Assembly: GCF_016892765.1 (NCBI RefSeq)
Contig: NZ_JAFEMD010000003.1
Coordinates: 124,001-188,000, forward strand
Reading direction: 5' to 3'
DNA length: 64,000 nucleotides
Source of the DNA: Microvirga arvi
Lineage (GTDB): Bacteria > Pseudomonadota > Alphaproteobacteria > Rhizobiales > Beijerinckiaceae
Shown piece after piece: positions 19,189-26,932 of this stretch (positions are counted from its first letter, which is position 1; every line of letters starts with the position of its first letter). The notes below the pieces were generated by a model. The model saw only the letters and a program-made list of their open reading frames with translations. It was not told where the DNA came from and did no database searches. Position numbers and translations under genes: made by a program.

Positions 19189-19276
19189 TGAACTTTTCGA
19201 CTCAATGCACTTGCGCTTGGCTTCGCGGTGCACAAAATAGCGGCTCCGCTCTCGGAGCGTTCGGACCTGTAACATT

Positions 19277-19678
19277 ATGATTGGAATGGTGCTCGTCACC
19301 CACGGGCAGCTCGCGACGGAATTCAAGGCAGCGCTCGAGCATGTGGTGGGACCCCAAGAGCAGCTTGAAACCATCACGATCGGCCCCGAGGACGACATGG
19401 AGACACGGCGCAAGGACATCATGGATGCCGTGTGCCGGGTCAATTCGGGGCAGGGGGTCGTGGTTCTGACGGACATGTTCGGGGGCACCCCCTCGAACCT
19501 CGCCCTGTCGTGCATGAATGGCGGCTCCGTCGAGGTGGTGGCCGGCATCAATCTGCCCATGCTGATCAAGCTCGCCAGCGTCCGCGACGAGGAACCCTTG
19601 AACGACGCGGTGTCCCACGCCCAGGAAGCGGGGCGCAAATACATCAACATCGCCTCGCGCGTGCTCTCGGGAAAGTAA
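19277..19678 (+). CDS. manX: PTS EIIA component, mannose family (regulatory)
   Basis: 133 residues, a complete EIIA-Man domain. Phospho-acceptor His9 lies in LVTHGQLA, with the conserved VLTDMFGGTPSN loop downstream. It receives phosphate from HPr. There are no IIB/IIC/IID sugar-transport partners here, so like other alphaproteobacterial copies it most likely acts as a regulator rather than a transporter. The gene starts 88 bases after hprK and ends 5 bases before HPr, indicating one transcript. Confidence 0.92.
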   Translation: MIGMVLVTHGQLATEFKAALEHVVGPQEQLETITIGPEDDMETRRKDIMDAVCRVNSGQGVVVLTDMFGGTPSNLALSCMNGGSVEVVAGINLPMLIKLASVRDEEPLNDAVSHAQEAGRKYINIASRVLSGK

Positions 19679-19683
19679 CCAGC

Positions 19684-20004
19684 ATGGACGGCTCCCTCGA
19701 TCAGGACTGCCCCCCGGTCGTCGTGCCCGAAGGTGCCCTGGTGCGGGAGCTGCCCATCATCAACCGCCGCGGGCTGCACGCCCGCGCCTCGGCCAAGTTC
19801 GTCCAGACCGTCGAGCGCTTCGATGCCGACGTGACCGTCACCCGCTGCGGCGAGACCGTGGGCGGGCGCTCCATCATGGGCCTTCTCACCCTCGCAGCCG
19901 CCCAGGGCACCACGATCACCGTCACCGCCAAGGGGGCCGACGCCTCGGCCTGCCTGCAGGCCATCGACGATCTTCTCGCCAACAGGTTCGGCGAGGACGA
20001 GTAG
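19684..20004 (+). CDS. ptsH: Phosphocarrier protein HPr
   Basis: 106 residues, somewhat longer than the classical 85-90 because of an acidic N-terminal extension of about 15 residues before the fold. His32 in RRGLHARASAKF is the PEP-dependent phosphorylation site. Ser63 in GGRSIMGLLTLAA is the site used by HprK, and both are intact. It shuttles phosphate from EI (not in the window) to EIIA. ATG 19684 is 5 bases after the manX stop; a longer in-frame extension through manX is an artefact. Confidence 0.93.
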   Translation: MDGSLDQDCPPVVVPEGALVRELPIINRRGLHARASAKFVQTVERFDADVTVTRCGETVGGRSIMGLLTLAAAQGTTITVTAKGADASACLQAIDDLLANRFGEDE

Positions 20005-20085
20005 GCTCCAAGGGGTTCCCCCGCACGTCATCACCGGCCTTGTGCCAGTGATCTCGATGCCATGAAGCGCCGAGCCTCACAGGAT

Positions 20086-20116
20086 CGGGATGGCCGGGAC
20101 AGCCCGGCCATGAGGG
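20086..20116. repeat. Dispersed CCGGCCATGA palindrome
   Basis: GATGGCCGGGACAGCCCGGCCATGAGG between ptsH and ahcY forms a hairpin with GGCCGGG/CCCGGCC arms. A near-identical unit lies at 40238-40265 between trpB and trpA. Confidence 0.55.
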
Positions 20117-20147
20117 GACGGTTGTTGATGCTCGCCCTCCGTAAAAC

Positions 20148-20167
20148 ATATAAAGACATCTTTATAT
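20148..20167. promoter_or_regulatory. 20-base operator-like palindrome upstream of ahcY
   Basis: Perfect inverted repeat ATATAAAGA-CA-TCTTTATAT, 75 bases before the ahcY start codon, A+T-rich in an otherwise G+C-rich stretch. The length, symmetry and position suit a dimeric winged-helix repressor. SahR, an ArsR-family regulator known to control ahcY in Proteobacteria, is the obvious candidate; I recall its motif as similar but could not check it. Confidence 0.6.
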
Positions 20168-20242
20168 CTTGATTGCCTCTCCGGCGGCTCTCTGGTAGAG
20201 ACGGCGCCAATTCACCCGGAACTGGTGCAAAAGAGAGGCCAC

Positions 20243-21643
20243 ATGGCACAGGATTACATCGTCAAAGACATCGGCTTGGCCGAGTTCGGCCGCAAGGAAA
20301 TCTCCATCGCCGAGACCGAGATGCCGGGCCTCATGGCCGTCCGCGAGGAATACGGCGCGAAGCAGCCCCTGAAAGGCGCCCGCATCGCCGGCTCGCTTCA
20401 CATGACCATCCAGACCGCGGTGCTGATCGAGACCCTGAAGGCTCTCGGCGCCGACATCCGCTGGGTGTCCTGCAACATCTACTCGACCCAGGACCACGCC
20501 GCCGCGGCGATTGCCGCCGCCGGCATTCCGGTCTTCGCCTACAAGGGCGAGACCCTGAAGGAGTACTGGGACTACACCGCCAAGCTGTTCGACTGGCACG
20601 GCGGCGGCATGCCCAACATGATCCTCGACGACGGCGGCGACGCCACCATGCTGGTGCATCTCGGCCTGCGCGCCGAGCAGGGCGACACCGCCTTCCTCGA
20701 CAAGCCGGGCTCGGAAGAGGAAGAGGTCTTCTTCGCGCTCATCAAGCGCCTGCTCGGCGAGAAGCCGAAGGGCTGGTTCGCCGGCCTCGCCGACTCGATC
20801 AAGGGCGTCTCGGAAGAGACCACCACCGGCGTGCATCGCCTCTACATCATGGAGAAGGAGGGCAAGCTCCTCTTCCCGGCGATCAACGTCAACGACTCGG
20901 TCACCAAGTCCAAGTTCGACAACCTCTATGGCTGCCGCGAATCCCTCGTCGACGGCATCCGCCGCGGCACGGACGTGATGATGGCCGGCAAGGTCGCCAT
21001 GGTCGCGGGCTTCGGCGACGTGGGCAAGGGCTCGGCCGCTTCGCTCCGCCAGGCCGGCTGCCGCGTGCTCGTGTCGGAAGTCGACCCGATCTGCGCCCTG
21101 CAGGCCGCCATGGAAGGCTATGAGGTCACGACGATGGAAGACGCCGCCCCCCGCGCCGACATCTTCGTCACCGCCACCGGCAACAAGGACGTCATCACCC
21201 TCGACCACATGCGGGCGATGAAGGACCGGGCCATCGTCTGCAACATCGGCCACTTCGACAACGAGATCCAGGTCGCGGGCCTCAAGAACTTGAAGTGGAA
21301 CAACGTGAAGCCGCAGGTCGACGAGATCGAGTTCCCCGACGGGCACCGCATCATCCTGCTCTCCGAAGGCCGCCTCGTGAACCTCGGCAACGCCATGGGC
21401 CATCCGTCCTTCGTGATGTCGGCCTCGTTCACCAACCAGACGCTGGCCCAGATCGAGCTCTTCACCAACCAGGGCAAGTACGAGCGCAAGGTCTACACCC
21501 TGCCCAAGCACCTGGACGAGAAGGTGGCTTCCCTGCACCTCGAGAAGATCGGCGTGAAGCTCACCAAGCTGCGCCCCGATCAGGCCTCCTATATCGGCGT
21601 GTCCGAGAAGGGCCCGTTCAAGCCGGATCACTACCGCTACTAA
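20243..21643 (+). CDS. ahcY: Adenosylhomocysteinase (S-adenosyl-L-homocysteine hydrolase)
   Basis: 466 residues, full length. Visible family signatures are [30 protein letters not shown] (substrate pocket), a [14 protein letters not shown] segment with the catalytic Lys/Asp, the NAD-binding [10 protein letters not shown] and the C-terminal PDHYRY. It splits S-adenosylhomocysteine into adenosine and homocysteine, clearing the inhibitor left by methylation reactions. ATG 20243 follows GAGAGG by 8 bases; the earlier ATG at 20225 adds six residues outside the family start. ahcY after ptsH is the conserved rhizobial order, but the palindrome and gap suggest its own promoter. Confidence 0.97.
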   Translation: MAQDYIVKDIGLAEFGRKEISIAETEMPGLMAVREEYGAKQPLKGARIAGSLHMTIQTAVLIETLKALGADIRWVSCNIYSTQDHAAAAIAAAGIPVFAYKGETLKEYWDYTAKLFDWHGGGMPNMILDDGGDATMLVHLGLRAEQGDTAFLDKPGSEEEEVFFALIKRLLGEKPKGWFAGLADSIKGVSEETTTGVHRLYIMEKEGKLLFPAINVNDSVTKSKFDNLYGCRESLVDGIRRGTDVMMAGKVAMVAGFGDVGKGSAASLRQAGCRVLVSEVDPICALQAAMEGYEVTTMEDAAPRADIFVTATGNKDVITLDHMRAMKDRAIVCNIGHFDNEIQVAGLKNLKWNNVKPQVDEIEFPDGHRIILLSEGRLVNLGNAMGHPSFVMSASFTNQTLAQIELFTNQGKYERKVYTLPKHLDEKVASLHLEKIGVKLTKLRPDQASYIGVSEKGPFKPDHYRY

Positions 21644-21670
21644 TCGGCCCTCACGCCACTCCCTCCCGAA

Positions 21671-21695
21671 AGCCCGGCTCCGCCGGGCTTTTTTC
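21671..21695 (+). terminator. Intrinsic terminator of ahcY
   Basis: AGCCCGGC-TCC-GCCGGGCT followed by TTTTT, 27 bases after the ahcY stop. Confidence 0.9.
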
Positions 21696-21724
21696 TTGGA
21701 CCGCTTCCTTGCGACGCCCCTATC

Positions 21725-21870
21725 GAATCGACAAGCTGTCGCACCCGCATGTGTGTGTCCCAATTGCAATATGGTTCGACGAATTGCGCACAGGTTCTCC
21801 AAAGGAAGTTTAAGCCGGTATTAACCCCCTTCCTGGCGGAGTCAGGGGTGGTCTAGAGTGAACGCGAATC
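21725..21870 (+). promoter_or_regulatory. divL upstream region with CtrA box and two CcrM methylation sites
   Basis: TTAAGCCGGTATTAAC at 21810-21825 is a perfect match to the CtrA consensus TTAA-N7-TTAAC. GAATC (GANTC) methylation sites of the cell-cycle methylase CcrM lie on either side at 21725-21729 and 21866-21870. The whole 21644-22016 gap holds no gene besides the ahcY terminator and this element. The arrangement suggests cell-cycle-timed transcription of divL. Confidence 0.65.
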
Positions 21871-22016
21871 GACCGGCTGTGCTTTGGCTTCGAACCTGCG
21901 CCGGCAGTTCCGTTCATGCGTAGACGGTTGACTCCTGCGGCGTCGGAAGGCGCAGCCGGGGATTGATCCAACTTGGCCTGATTGTCGGGCCGCCAACACG
22001 GGAAGGGCAGCACGGC

Positions 22017-24584
22017 ATGGCCGCGCACGGGGAGCGACACGACCGCAGCGGGGACGGGAAAAGCCTTCTCGTCGGCTCGGCCCGTGTGTCCCTGCCCCTG
22101 ATGCTGCTCGCCGGAACCTCCCATGCGGCCCTGGCCGACGACCTGCTCCTGCCGTTATCCGAGAAAGCCTCGGATCTCCTCGGCTTCCTGCACAGCTTCG
22201 ACCTGCACAACGCCGTCTATTTCGGCCTCTTCATGGGCCTCGTGGCCTTCTCGACCACAACATCCCTGCTGCTGATGCGCGAGCAGAAGCGCGCCGCCCG
22301 CGTGGAGCGCTCCCTGAGGAACGAGCTTGCGGCTTTGCGCGGCGCCGACGATCTCGCGGCCCTCCTCATGGGCTCGGAGCGCCAGCTGCTCGTCAGCTGG
22401 CACGGGCGGGATGGCGAAGTCCGCTTCCAGGGCGATCCCTCGATCATCGGCGAGAATGCCCCCGCCCAGCGCGCCCTGGCCTTCGGCACTTGGCTCACCG
22501 CGGCCGACGCGGCTGCCGTCGAAAGTGCCCTGGAGCAGCTCAAGGAGCGAGGGCAGGTCTTCCGCCTGACCGCGCGTTGCGTCGGGAACCGCTTCATCGA
22601 CGTGGAAGGCCGCACCATCGGCGGCCGGGCGATCCTGCGCCTGCGGGATGTTACCGGCGATCGGGCCGAACTTCTCAAGGTGCAAGCCAACCTAGCGACG
22701 GCGCGCAGCGATCTGCGCTCCATGACCATGCTCCTCGACGACGTGGCCTATCCGCTCTGGATCCGCGATGCGGACGACAGGCTGCTCTGGGCGAACCAGG
22801 CTTACCTGCGCTCGGTCGAGGCCCGCGACCTCGACGACGCCGTCAACCGTTCGCTCGAGCTGCTCAGCGCAACGACCCGGGAGGATGCGCGCCGTCAGCG
22901 CCAGGAGGGCTCTACCTACGCGAGCCGCGTCACGGCGGTGGTGGCAGGCCACCGCGCAGTTCTCGACGTGATCGAACGCCCCACGGCCGGCGGCAGCGCC
23001 GGCATTGCAGTCGACGTATCGGAACTGGAGGCGGTGCGCACCGACCTGCAGCGCCAGATGGATGCGCATGTGCGCACCCTCGATCAGCTGCCCACGGCGG
23101 TTGCGATCTTCGACGGCGCGCAGAATCTCATCTTCAGCAACGCCGCCTATCAGCGCCTCTGGGGCCTCGATGCAGGCTTTCTCGCCTCGCGCCCGACGGA
23201 CAGCGAGGTGCTCGACCGGCTCCGGGCAGCCCGCAAGCTTCCCGAACAGGCGGATTTCCGCGCCTGGAAGGGCGATTTCCTGCAGGGCTACCGCTCCGTC
23301 GAGCAGCAGGAGACCTGGTGGCACCTGCCGGACCGGCGCACGCTCCGCGTGGTCGTCAATCCCAATCCGCAGGGCGGCGTGACCTATCTCTTCGACGACG
23401 TGAGCGAGCGCTTCGAGCTGGCTTCGCAGGTCCATTCGCTCACCCGCGTCCAGAGCGAGACCCTCGATACCCTGAAGGAAGGCGTTGCGGTGTTCGGCTC
23501 GGACGGGCGCCTCAAGCTGCACAACCGCGCCTTCGCCGAGATGTGGAACCTCGCGCCCGAGATGACGGCCGCGAACCCGCATATCGACACGGTGATCAAG
23601 GCCTGCCGTCCCCTGGCTCCGCGCGACGAGCCCTGGATCGACATCCGCGGTGCGGTGGCGGGCCTCGCCGACATGCGCATGGGCCTCTCCTGCCGCATCG
23701 AGCGGCAGGACTGCTCGGCGCTCGATTGCACGGCGCAGCCCCTGCCCGACGGCGCAACGCTCCTGAGCTTCACCGACGTGACGGCGAGCGTGAACGTGGA
23801 GCGCGCGCTCACCGAGCGCAACGACGCGCTCGAGCGCGCCTCGCGCCTTCGCGACGAGTTCGTGCATCACGTGTCCTACGAGCTGCGCTCGCCGCTCACC
23901 AACATCATCGGCTTCACGCAGCTTCTCGGCGACGAGACGGTGGGCGCGCTCAACCCGCGCCAGCGCGATTACGCCGATCACATCATGCGCTCGTCGGCGT
24001 CGCTGCTCGCGATCCTCAACGACATCCTCGACCTCGCCTCCATCGACACGGGCTCGCTCGAGCTCAGCCCTGAGATCGTCGACATCCGCTCGACCATCGA
24101 GGCCGCCATGCGCGGGCTTGAGGATCGTCTCGCCGAATCCTCGCTGAACCTTATCATCGACGCGCCGGACGACATCGGCACCTTCGTCGCCGACGGCAAG
24201 CGCGTGCGCCAGATCCTGTTCAACCTGCTCTCCAACGCGGTGGGATTTTCCTCGCCCGGACAGACGATCCGCGTCTCGGCCCGCAAGCACGGCGGCGAGG
24301 TGGTCTTCGAGGTGCAGGATCAGGGCCGCGGCATCCCGCCGGAGATCAAGGCGCGCATCTTCGAGCGGTTCGAGAGCCATACCCTGGGAACGCGTCACCG
24401 CGGCGTGGGCTTGGGCCTGTCGATCGTGCGCTCCTTCGTGGAGCTGCATGGCGGGCGCATCGACATCTCGTCCGCGCCGGGCATGGGCACCACGGTCACT
24501 TGCATCTTCCCGAATGTCCGGCATGAGACGCCCTCCGATGGCCGAGCGGCGCAATCCGCGTTAACTCCCATCGCAGCCGAGTAG
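22017..24584 (+). CDS. divL: DivL-type tyrosine pseudokinase, cell-cycle regulator
   Basis: 855 residues. A hydrophobic signal-like segment near the N-terminus and a membrane helix at about 66-87 precede several PAS-like domains, then a HisKA dimerisation domain and a HATPase domain. The H-box reads VHHVSYELRSPLTNI: Tyr621 occupies the position of the phospho-accepting His. This is the defining feature of Caulobacter DivL, which binds DivK and tunes CckA rather than acting as a normal kinase. The ATPase motifs are intact (N-box FNLLSNAV, G1 QDQGRGIPPE, G2 RGVGLGLSI). ATG 22017 is favoured over TTG 21963; GGAAGG lies 10 bases upstream. The tsaE-amgK fusion follows after 8 bases and may be co-transcribed. 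Confidence 0.9.
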   Translation: MAAHGERHDRSGDGKSLLVGSARVSLPLMLLAGTSHAALADDLLLPLSEKASDLLGFLHSFDLHNAVYFGLFMGLVAFSTTTSLLLMREQKRAARVERSLRNELAALRGADDLAALLMGSERQLLVSWHGRDGEVRFQGDPSIIGENAPAQRALAFGTWLTAADAAAVESALEQLKERGQVFRLTARCVGNRFIDVEGRTIGGRAILRLRDVTGDRAELLKVQANLATARSDLRSMTMLLDDVAYPLWIRDADDRLLWANQAYLRSVEARDLDDAVNRSLELLSATTREDARRQRQEGSTYASRVTAVVAGHRAVLDVIERPTAGGSAGIAVDVSELEAVRTDLQRQMDAHVRTLDQLPTAVAIFDGAQNLIFSNAAYQRLWGLDAGFLASRPTDSEVLDRLRAARKLPEQADFRAWKGDFLQGYRSVEQQETWWHLPDRRTLRVVVNPNPQGGVTYLFDDVSERFELASQVHSLTRVQSETLDTLKEGVAVFGSDGRLKLHNRAFAEMWNLAPEMTAANPHIDTVIKACRPLAPRDEPWIDIRGAVAGLADMRMGLSCRIERQDCSALDCTAQPLPDGATLLSFTDVTASVNVERALTERNDALERASRLRDEFVHHVSYELRSPLTNIIGFTQLLGDETVGALNPRQRDYADHIMRSSASLLAILNDILDLASIDTGSLELSPEIVDIRSTIEAAMRGLEDRLAESSLNLIIDAPDDIGTFVADGKRVRQILFNLLSNAVGFSSPGQTIRVSARKHGGEVVFEVQDQGRGIPPEIKARIFERFESHTLGTRHRGVGLGLSIVRSFVELHGGRIDISSAPGMGTTVTCIFPNVRHETPSDGRAAQSALTPIAAE

Positions 24585-24592
24585 GAACAGCG

Positions 24593-26179
24593 ATGGTGAA
24601 TGGACCGGCCCTCATGCCCGAGCAGGATCTTTTGCAGGCCGCATGGCTTGTGACGCTTCCCGATCACGAGGCGACGGAGCGTTTTGCGAAGGTGCTCGCG
24701 GAAGAGTTCAGGCCCGGCGATCTCGTGACCCTCTCAGGAGGCCTCGGCGCCGGCAAGACGACGCTGGCCCGCGCCCTCGTGCGCACGCTGGCGGGCGACC
24801 CGGAGCTCGAGGTCCCCAGCCCGACCTTCACCCTGATGCAGGTCTATGACGGCCAGCAGCCCGCCATCGTCCATGCGGACTTCTATCGCCTGTCCGGCGG
24901 CTACGAGCTGGTGGAGCTGGGCTGGGACGAGATGACGGAGAATGCGATTGCCCTCGTCGAGTGGCCGGAGCGCGCCCAGGATGCCCTGAAGCCCGACCAC
25001 CTCGACATCCGGCTCGATTTCGCCCCCGGCGGCCAGGGCAAGGGCCGCCTCGCCATGCTCACCGGGACGGGCGCCTTCGCCTCCCGGCTCCAGCGCATGA
25101 AGGCCTACCGCAACCTCGTGGAGCGCTGCGGGTGGGCCGATGCCAGGCGTCAGCCCATGCAGAGCGACGCCTCCGTGATCCGCTCCTACGAGCGTCTCGT
25201 GAAGCCTGACGGCTCGACCGCGCTCCTGATGATCTCGCCGCCGCGCCCGGTCGGGCCCGCCGTGCGGCGCGGCAAGCCCTACACGACCATTGCCAAGCTT
25301 GCCGAGACGGTTCATGCCTTCGTCGCCATGGACAAGGGCCTGCGGGCCCTGGGCTTCAGCGCGCCCTACATCTACGGCGAGGACCTGGACACAGGCCTCC
25401 TCCTGATCGAGGATCTCGGCTCCGAACCCTTCACGGACGGGGATGGGCCGATCCCGGAGCGCTACGCGGAAGCCACGCGCCTGCTCGCTCGGCTCCACGG
25501 CCAGACCCTGCCGCAATCGCTGCCTGTCACTGATGGCATCGACCACGCGATCCCGCCCTACGATCTCGAAGCCCTCCTGATCGAGGTGGAGCTGCTGCTC
25601 GACTGGTACGTGCCGCATATCATCGGCACCCAGCTCTCGGGTTCGGTGCGGGCGGAATTCATCAATCTCTGGACCGAGACCCTGGGCGAGGTTCTCTCGG
25701 CGCCGACCACCTGGACCGTGCGCGACTTCCATTCGCCCAACCTGATCTGGCTGCCGGGGCGCGAAGGCCTCCAGCGCGTCGGCATGATCGACTTCCAGGA
25801 TGCGGTGCTGGGCTCGCCCGCCTACGACGTCGCCTCGCTCCTGCAGGATGCGCGCGTGACCGTGCCGCCGGAGCTGGAGCTGAAGCTCATCGGCCTCTAT
25901 GCCCGCGACCGGAAGGCGGTCGATCCGGCCTTCGACGTCTCGGCCTTCGCCCGCGCCTACGCCATCATGGCGGGCCAGCGCGCCACCAAGATCCTCGGCA
26001 TCTTCGCCCGTCTCGACCGTCGGGACGGCAAGCCGCACTACCTCAAGCACCTGCCGCGGATCGAAGCCTATCTCATCCGCAACCTCGCCCATCCGGCCCT
26101 CGGGAAGCTCAAAGGCTGGTACGAGACCTACCTGCCGCGGCTCATCCCCCATGCGGATGAACCTCCTCCCGAAGCCTGA
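24593..26179 (+). CDS. TsaE-AmgK fusion: tRNA t6A ATPase joined to anomeric sugar kinase
   Basis: 528 residues, two proteins in one. Residues 1-165 are TsaE: Walker A GGLGAGKTT (49-57), PSPTFTLMQVY, HADFYRL and VEWPER. TsaE is the ATPase of the TsaBDE complex that makes threonylcarbamoyl-adenosine at tRNA A37. Residues about 185-525 are an aminoglycoside-phosphotransferase-fold kinase with catalytic RDFHSPNLIW and metal-binding MIDFQDAVLGSPAYD. The next gene is MurU-like, which identifies the kinase as AmgK (MurNAc/GlcNAc anomeric kinase of peptidoglycan recycling) by established pairing. Joining is common in Alphaproteobacteria; the functional reason is unknown. ATG 24593 follows AGGAA; ATG 24614 is possible. 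Confidence 0.88.
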   Translation: MVNGPALMPEQDLLQAAWLVTLPDHEATERFAKVLAEEFRPGDLVTLSGGLGAGKTTLARALVRTLAGDPELEVPSPTFTLMQVYDGQQPAIVHADFYRLSGGYELVELGWDEMTENAIALVEWPERAQDALKPDHLDIRLDFAPGGQGKGRLAMLTGTGAFASRLQRMKAYRNLVERCGWADARRQPMQSDASVIRSYERLVKPDGSTALLMISPPRPVGPAVRRGKPYTTIAKLAETVHAFVAMDKGLRALGFSAPYIYGEDLDTGLLLIEDLGSEPFTDGDGPIPERYAEATRLLARLHGQTLPQSLPVTDGIDHAIPPYDLEALLIEVELLLDWYVPHIIGTQLSGSVRAEFINLWTETLGEVLSAPTTWTVRDFHSPNLIWLPGREGLQRVGMIDFQDAVLGSPAYDVASLLQDARVTVPPELELKLIGLYARDRKAVDPAFDVSAFARAYAIMAGQRATKILGIFARLDRRDGKPHYLKHLPRIEAYLIRNLAHPALGKLKGWYETYLPRLIPHADEPPPEA

Positions 26180-26188
26180 GCCAGTCCC

Positions 26189-26923
26189 TTGTCCCAGACC
26201 CCTCCGCATGCGCCCCGCAAAGCCATCGTCCTCGCTGCAGGCCTCGGCAAGCGCATGCTGCCGATCACCGCCACGATTCCGAAGCCCCTCGTGAAGGTGG
26301 CGGGCCGGAGCCTCATCGACTTCGCCCTCGACAAGCTGCACGAGGCCGGCGTGGAGTTGGTCGTGGTGAACGTGCACCACTTCGCCGACATGCTCGAAGC
26401 GCATGTACGCACCCGCGAGGCGCCGCGCATCATCATCTCCGACGAGCGCGCGGAGCTGCTCGAAACCGGCGGTGGCGTAAAGAAGGCGCTGCCGCTCTTG
26501 AGCGACGAGCCCTTCATCACCTTCAATTCCGATTCGCTCTGGATCGAAGGTCAAGAGCCCAATCTCAAGCGCCTCGTGGCCGCCTGGGATCCGGAACGGA
26601 TGGACATCCTGATGCTCGTCGCGCCGTTATCCACAAGCATCGGTTTCGAAGGCCGCGGCGATTTTCACCAGGATTCCGAGGGCCGCCTGCGCCGACGCGG
26701 AACCGATGACAGCGCGCCTTTCGCCTACGCGGGCGTGGCCATCGTGAAGCCGGAGCTCGTCCACGGCACGCCGGATGGAGCCTTCTCCGCCAACGCCTTC
26801 TACGACCGCGCCATCGCGAAGGACCGCCTCTACGGCTTGTGCATGGAGGGGCGGTGGCTGCATGTTGGAGAGCCGCAGGCCATTGCCGAGGCCGAACGAT
26901 GCCTCGCCGCCAGCAAGCGATGA
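26189..26923 (+). CDS. murU: N-acetylmuramate alpha-1-phosphate uridylyltransferase-like nucleotidyltransferase
   Basis: 244 residues, a single NTP-transferase domain. AIVLAAGLGKRMLPIT (13-28) is the nucleotide-binding loop, IPKPLVKV carries the conserved Lys, and ETGGGVKKAL plus FNSDSLW provide the base- and metal-binding positions. With AmgK it converts MurNAc to MurNAc-1-phosphate and then UDP-MurNAc, bypassing de novo MurA. In other bacteria this gives intrinsic tolerance to fosfomycin. The start is TTG 26189, 10 bases after the upstream stop, so the genes are coupled. Glucose- or mannose-1-phosphate transferases are alternative assignments, disfavoured by the neighbour. Confidence 0.85.
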   Translation: MSQTPPHAPRKAIVLAAGLGKRMLPITATIPKPLVKVAGRSLIDFALDKLHEAGVELVVVNVHHFADMLEAHVRTREAPRIIISDERAELLETGGGVKKALPLLSDEPFITFNSDSLWIEGQEPNLKRLVAAWDPERMDILMLVAPLSTSIGFEGRGDFHQDSEGRLRRRGTDDSAPFAYAGVAIVKPELVHGTPDGAFSANAFYDRAIAKDRLYGLCMEGRWLHVGEPQAIAEAERCLAASKR

Positions 26924-26932
26924 GGTTTGGGA

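Noticed and set aside
22692..24554. 620-residue minus-strand frame opposite divL
   Set aside because: Shadow of divL with no start signal or domain.
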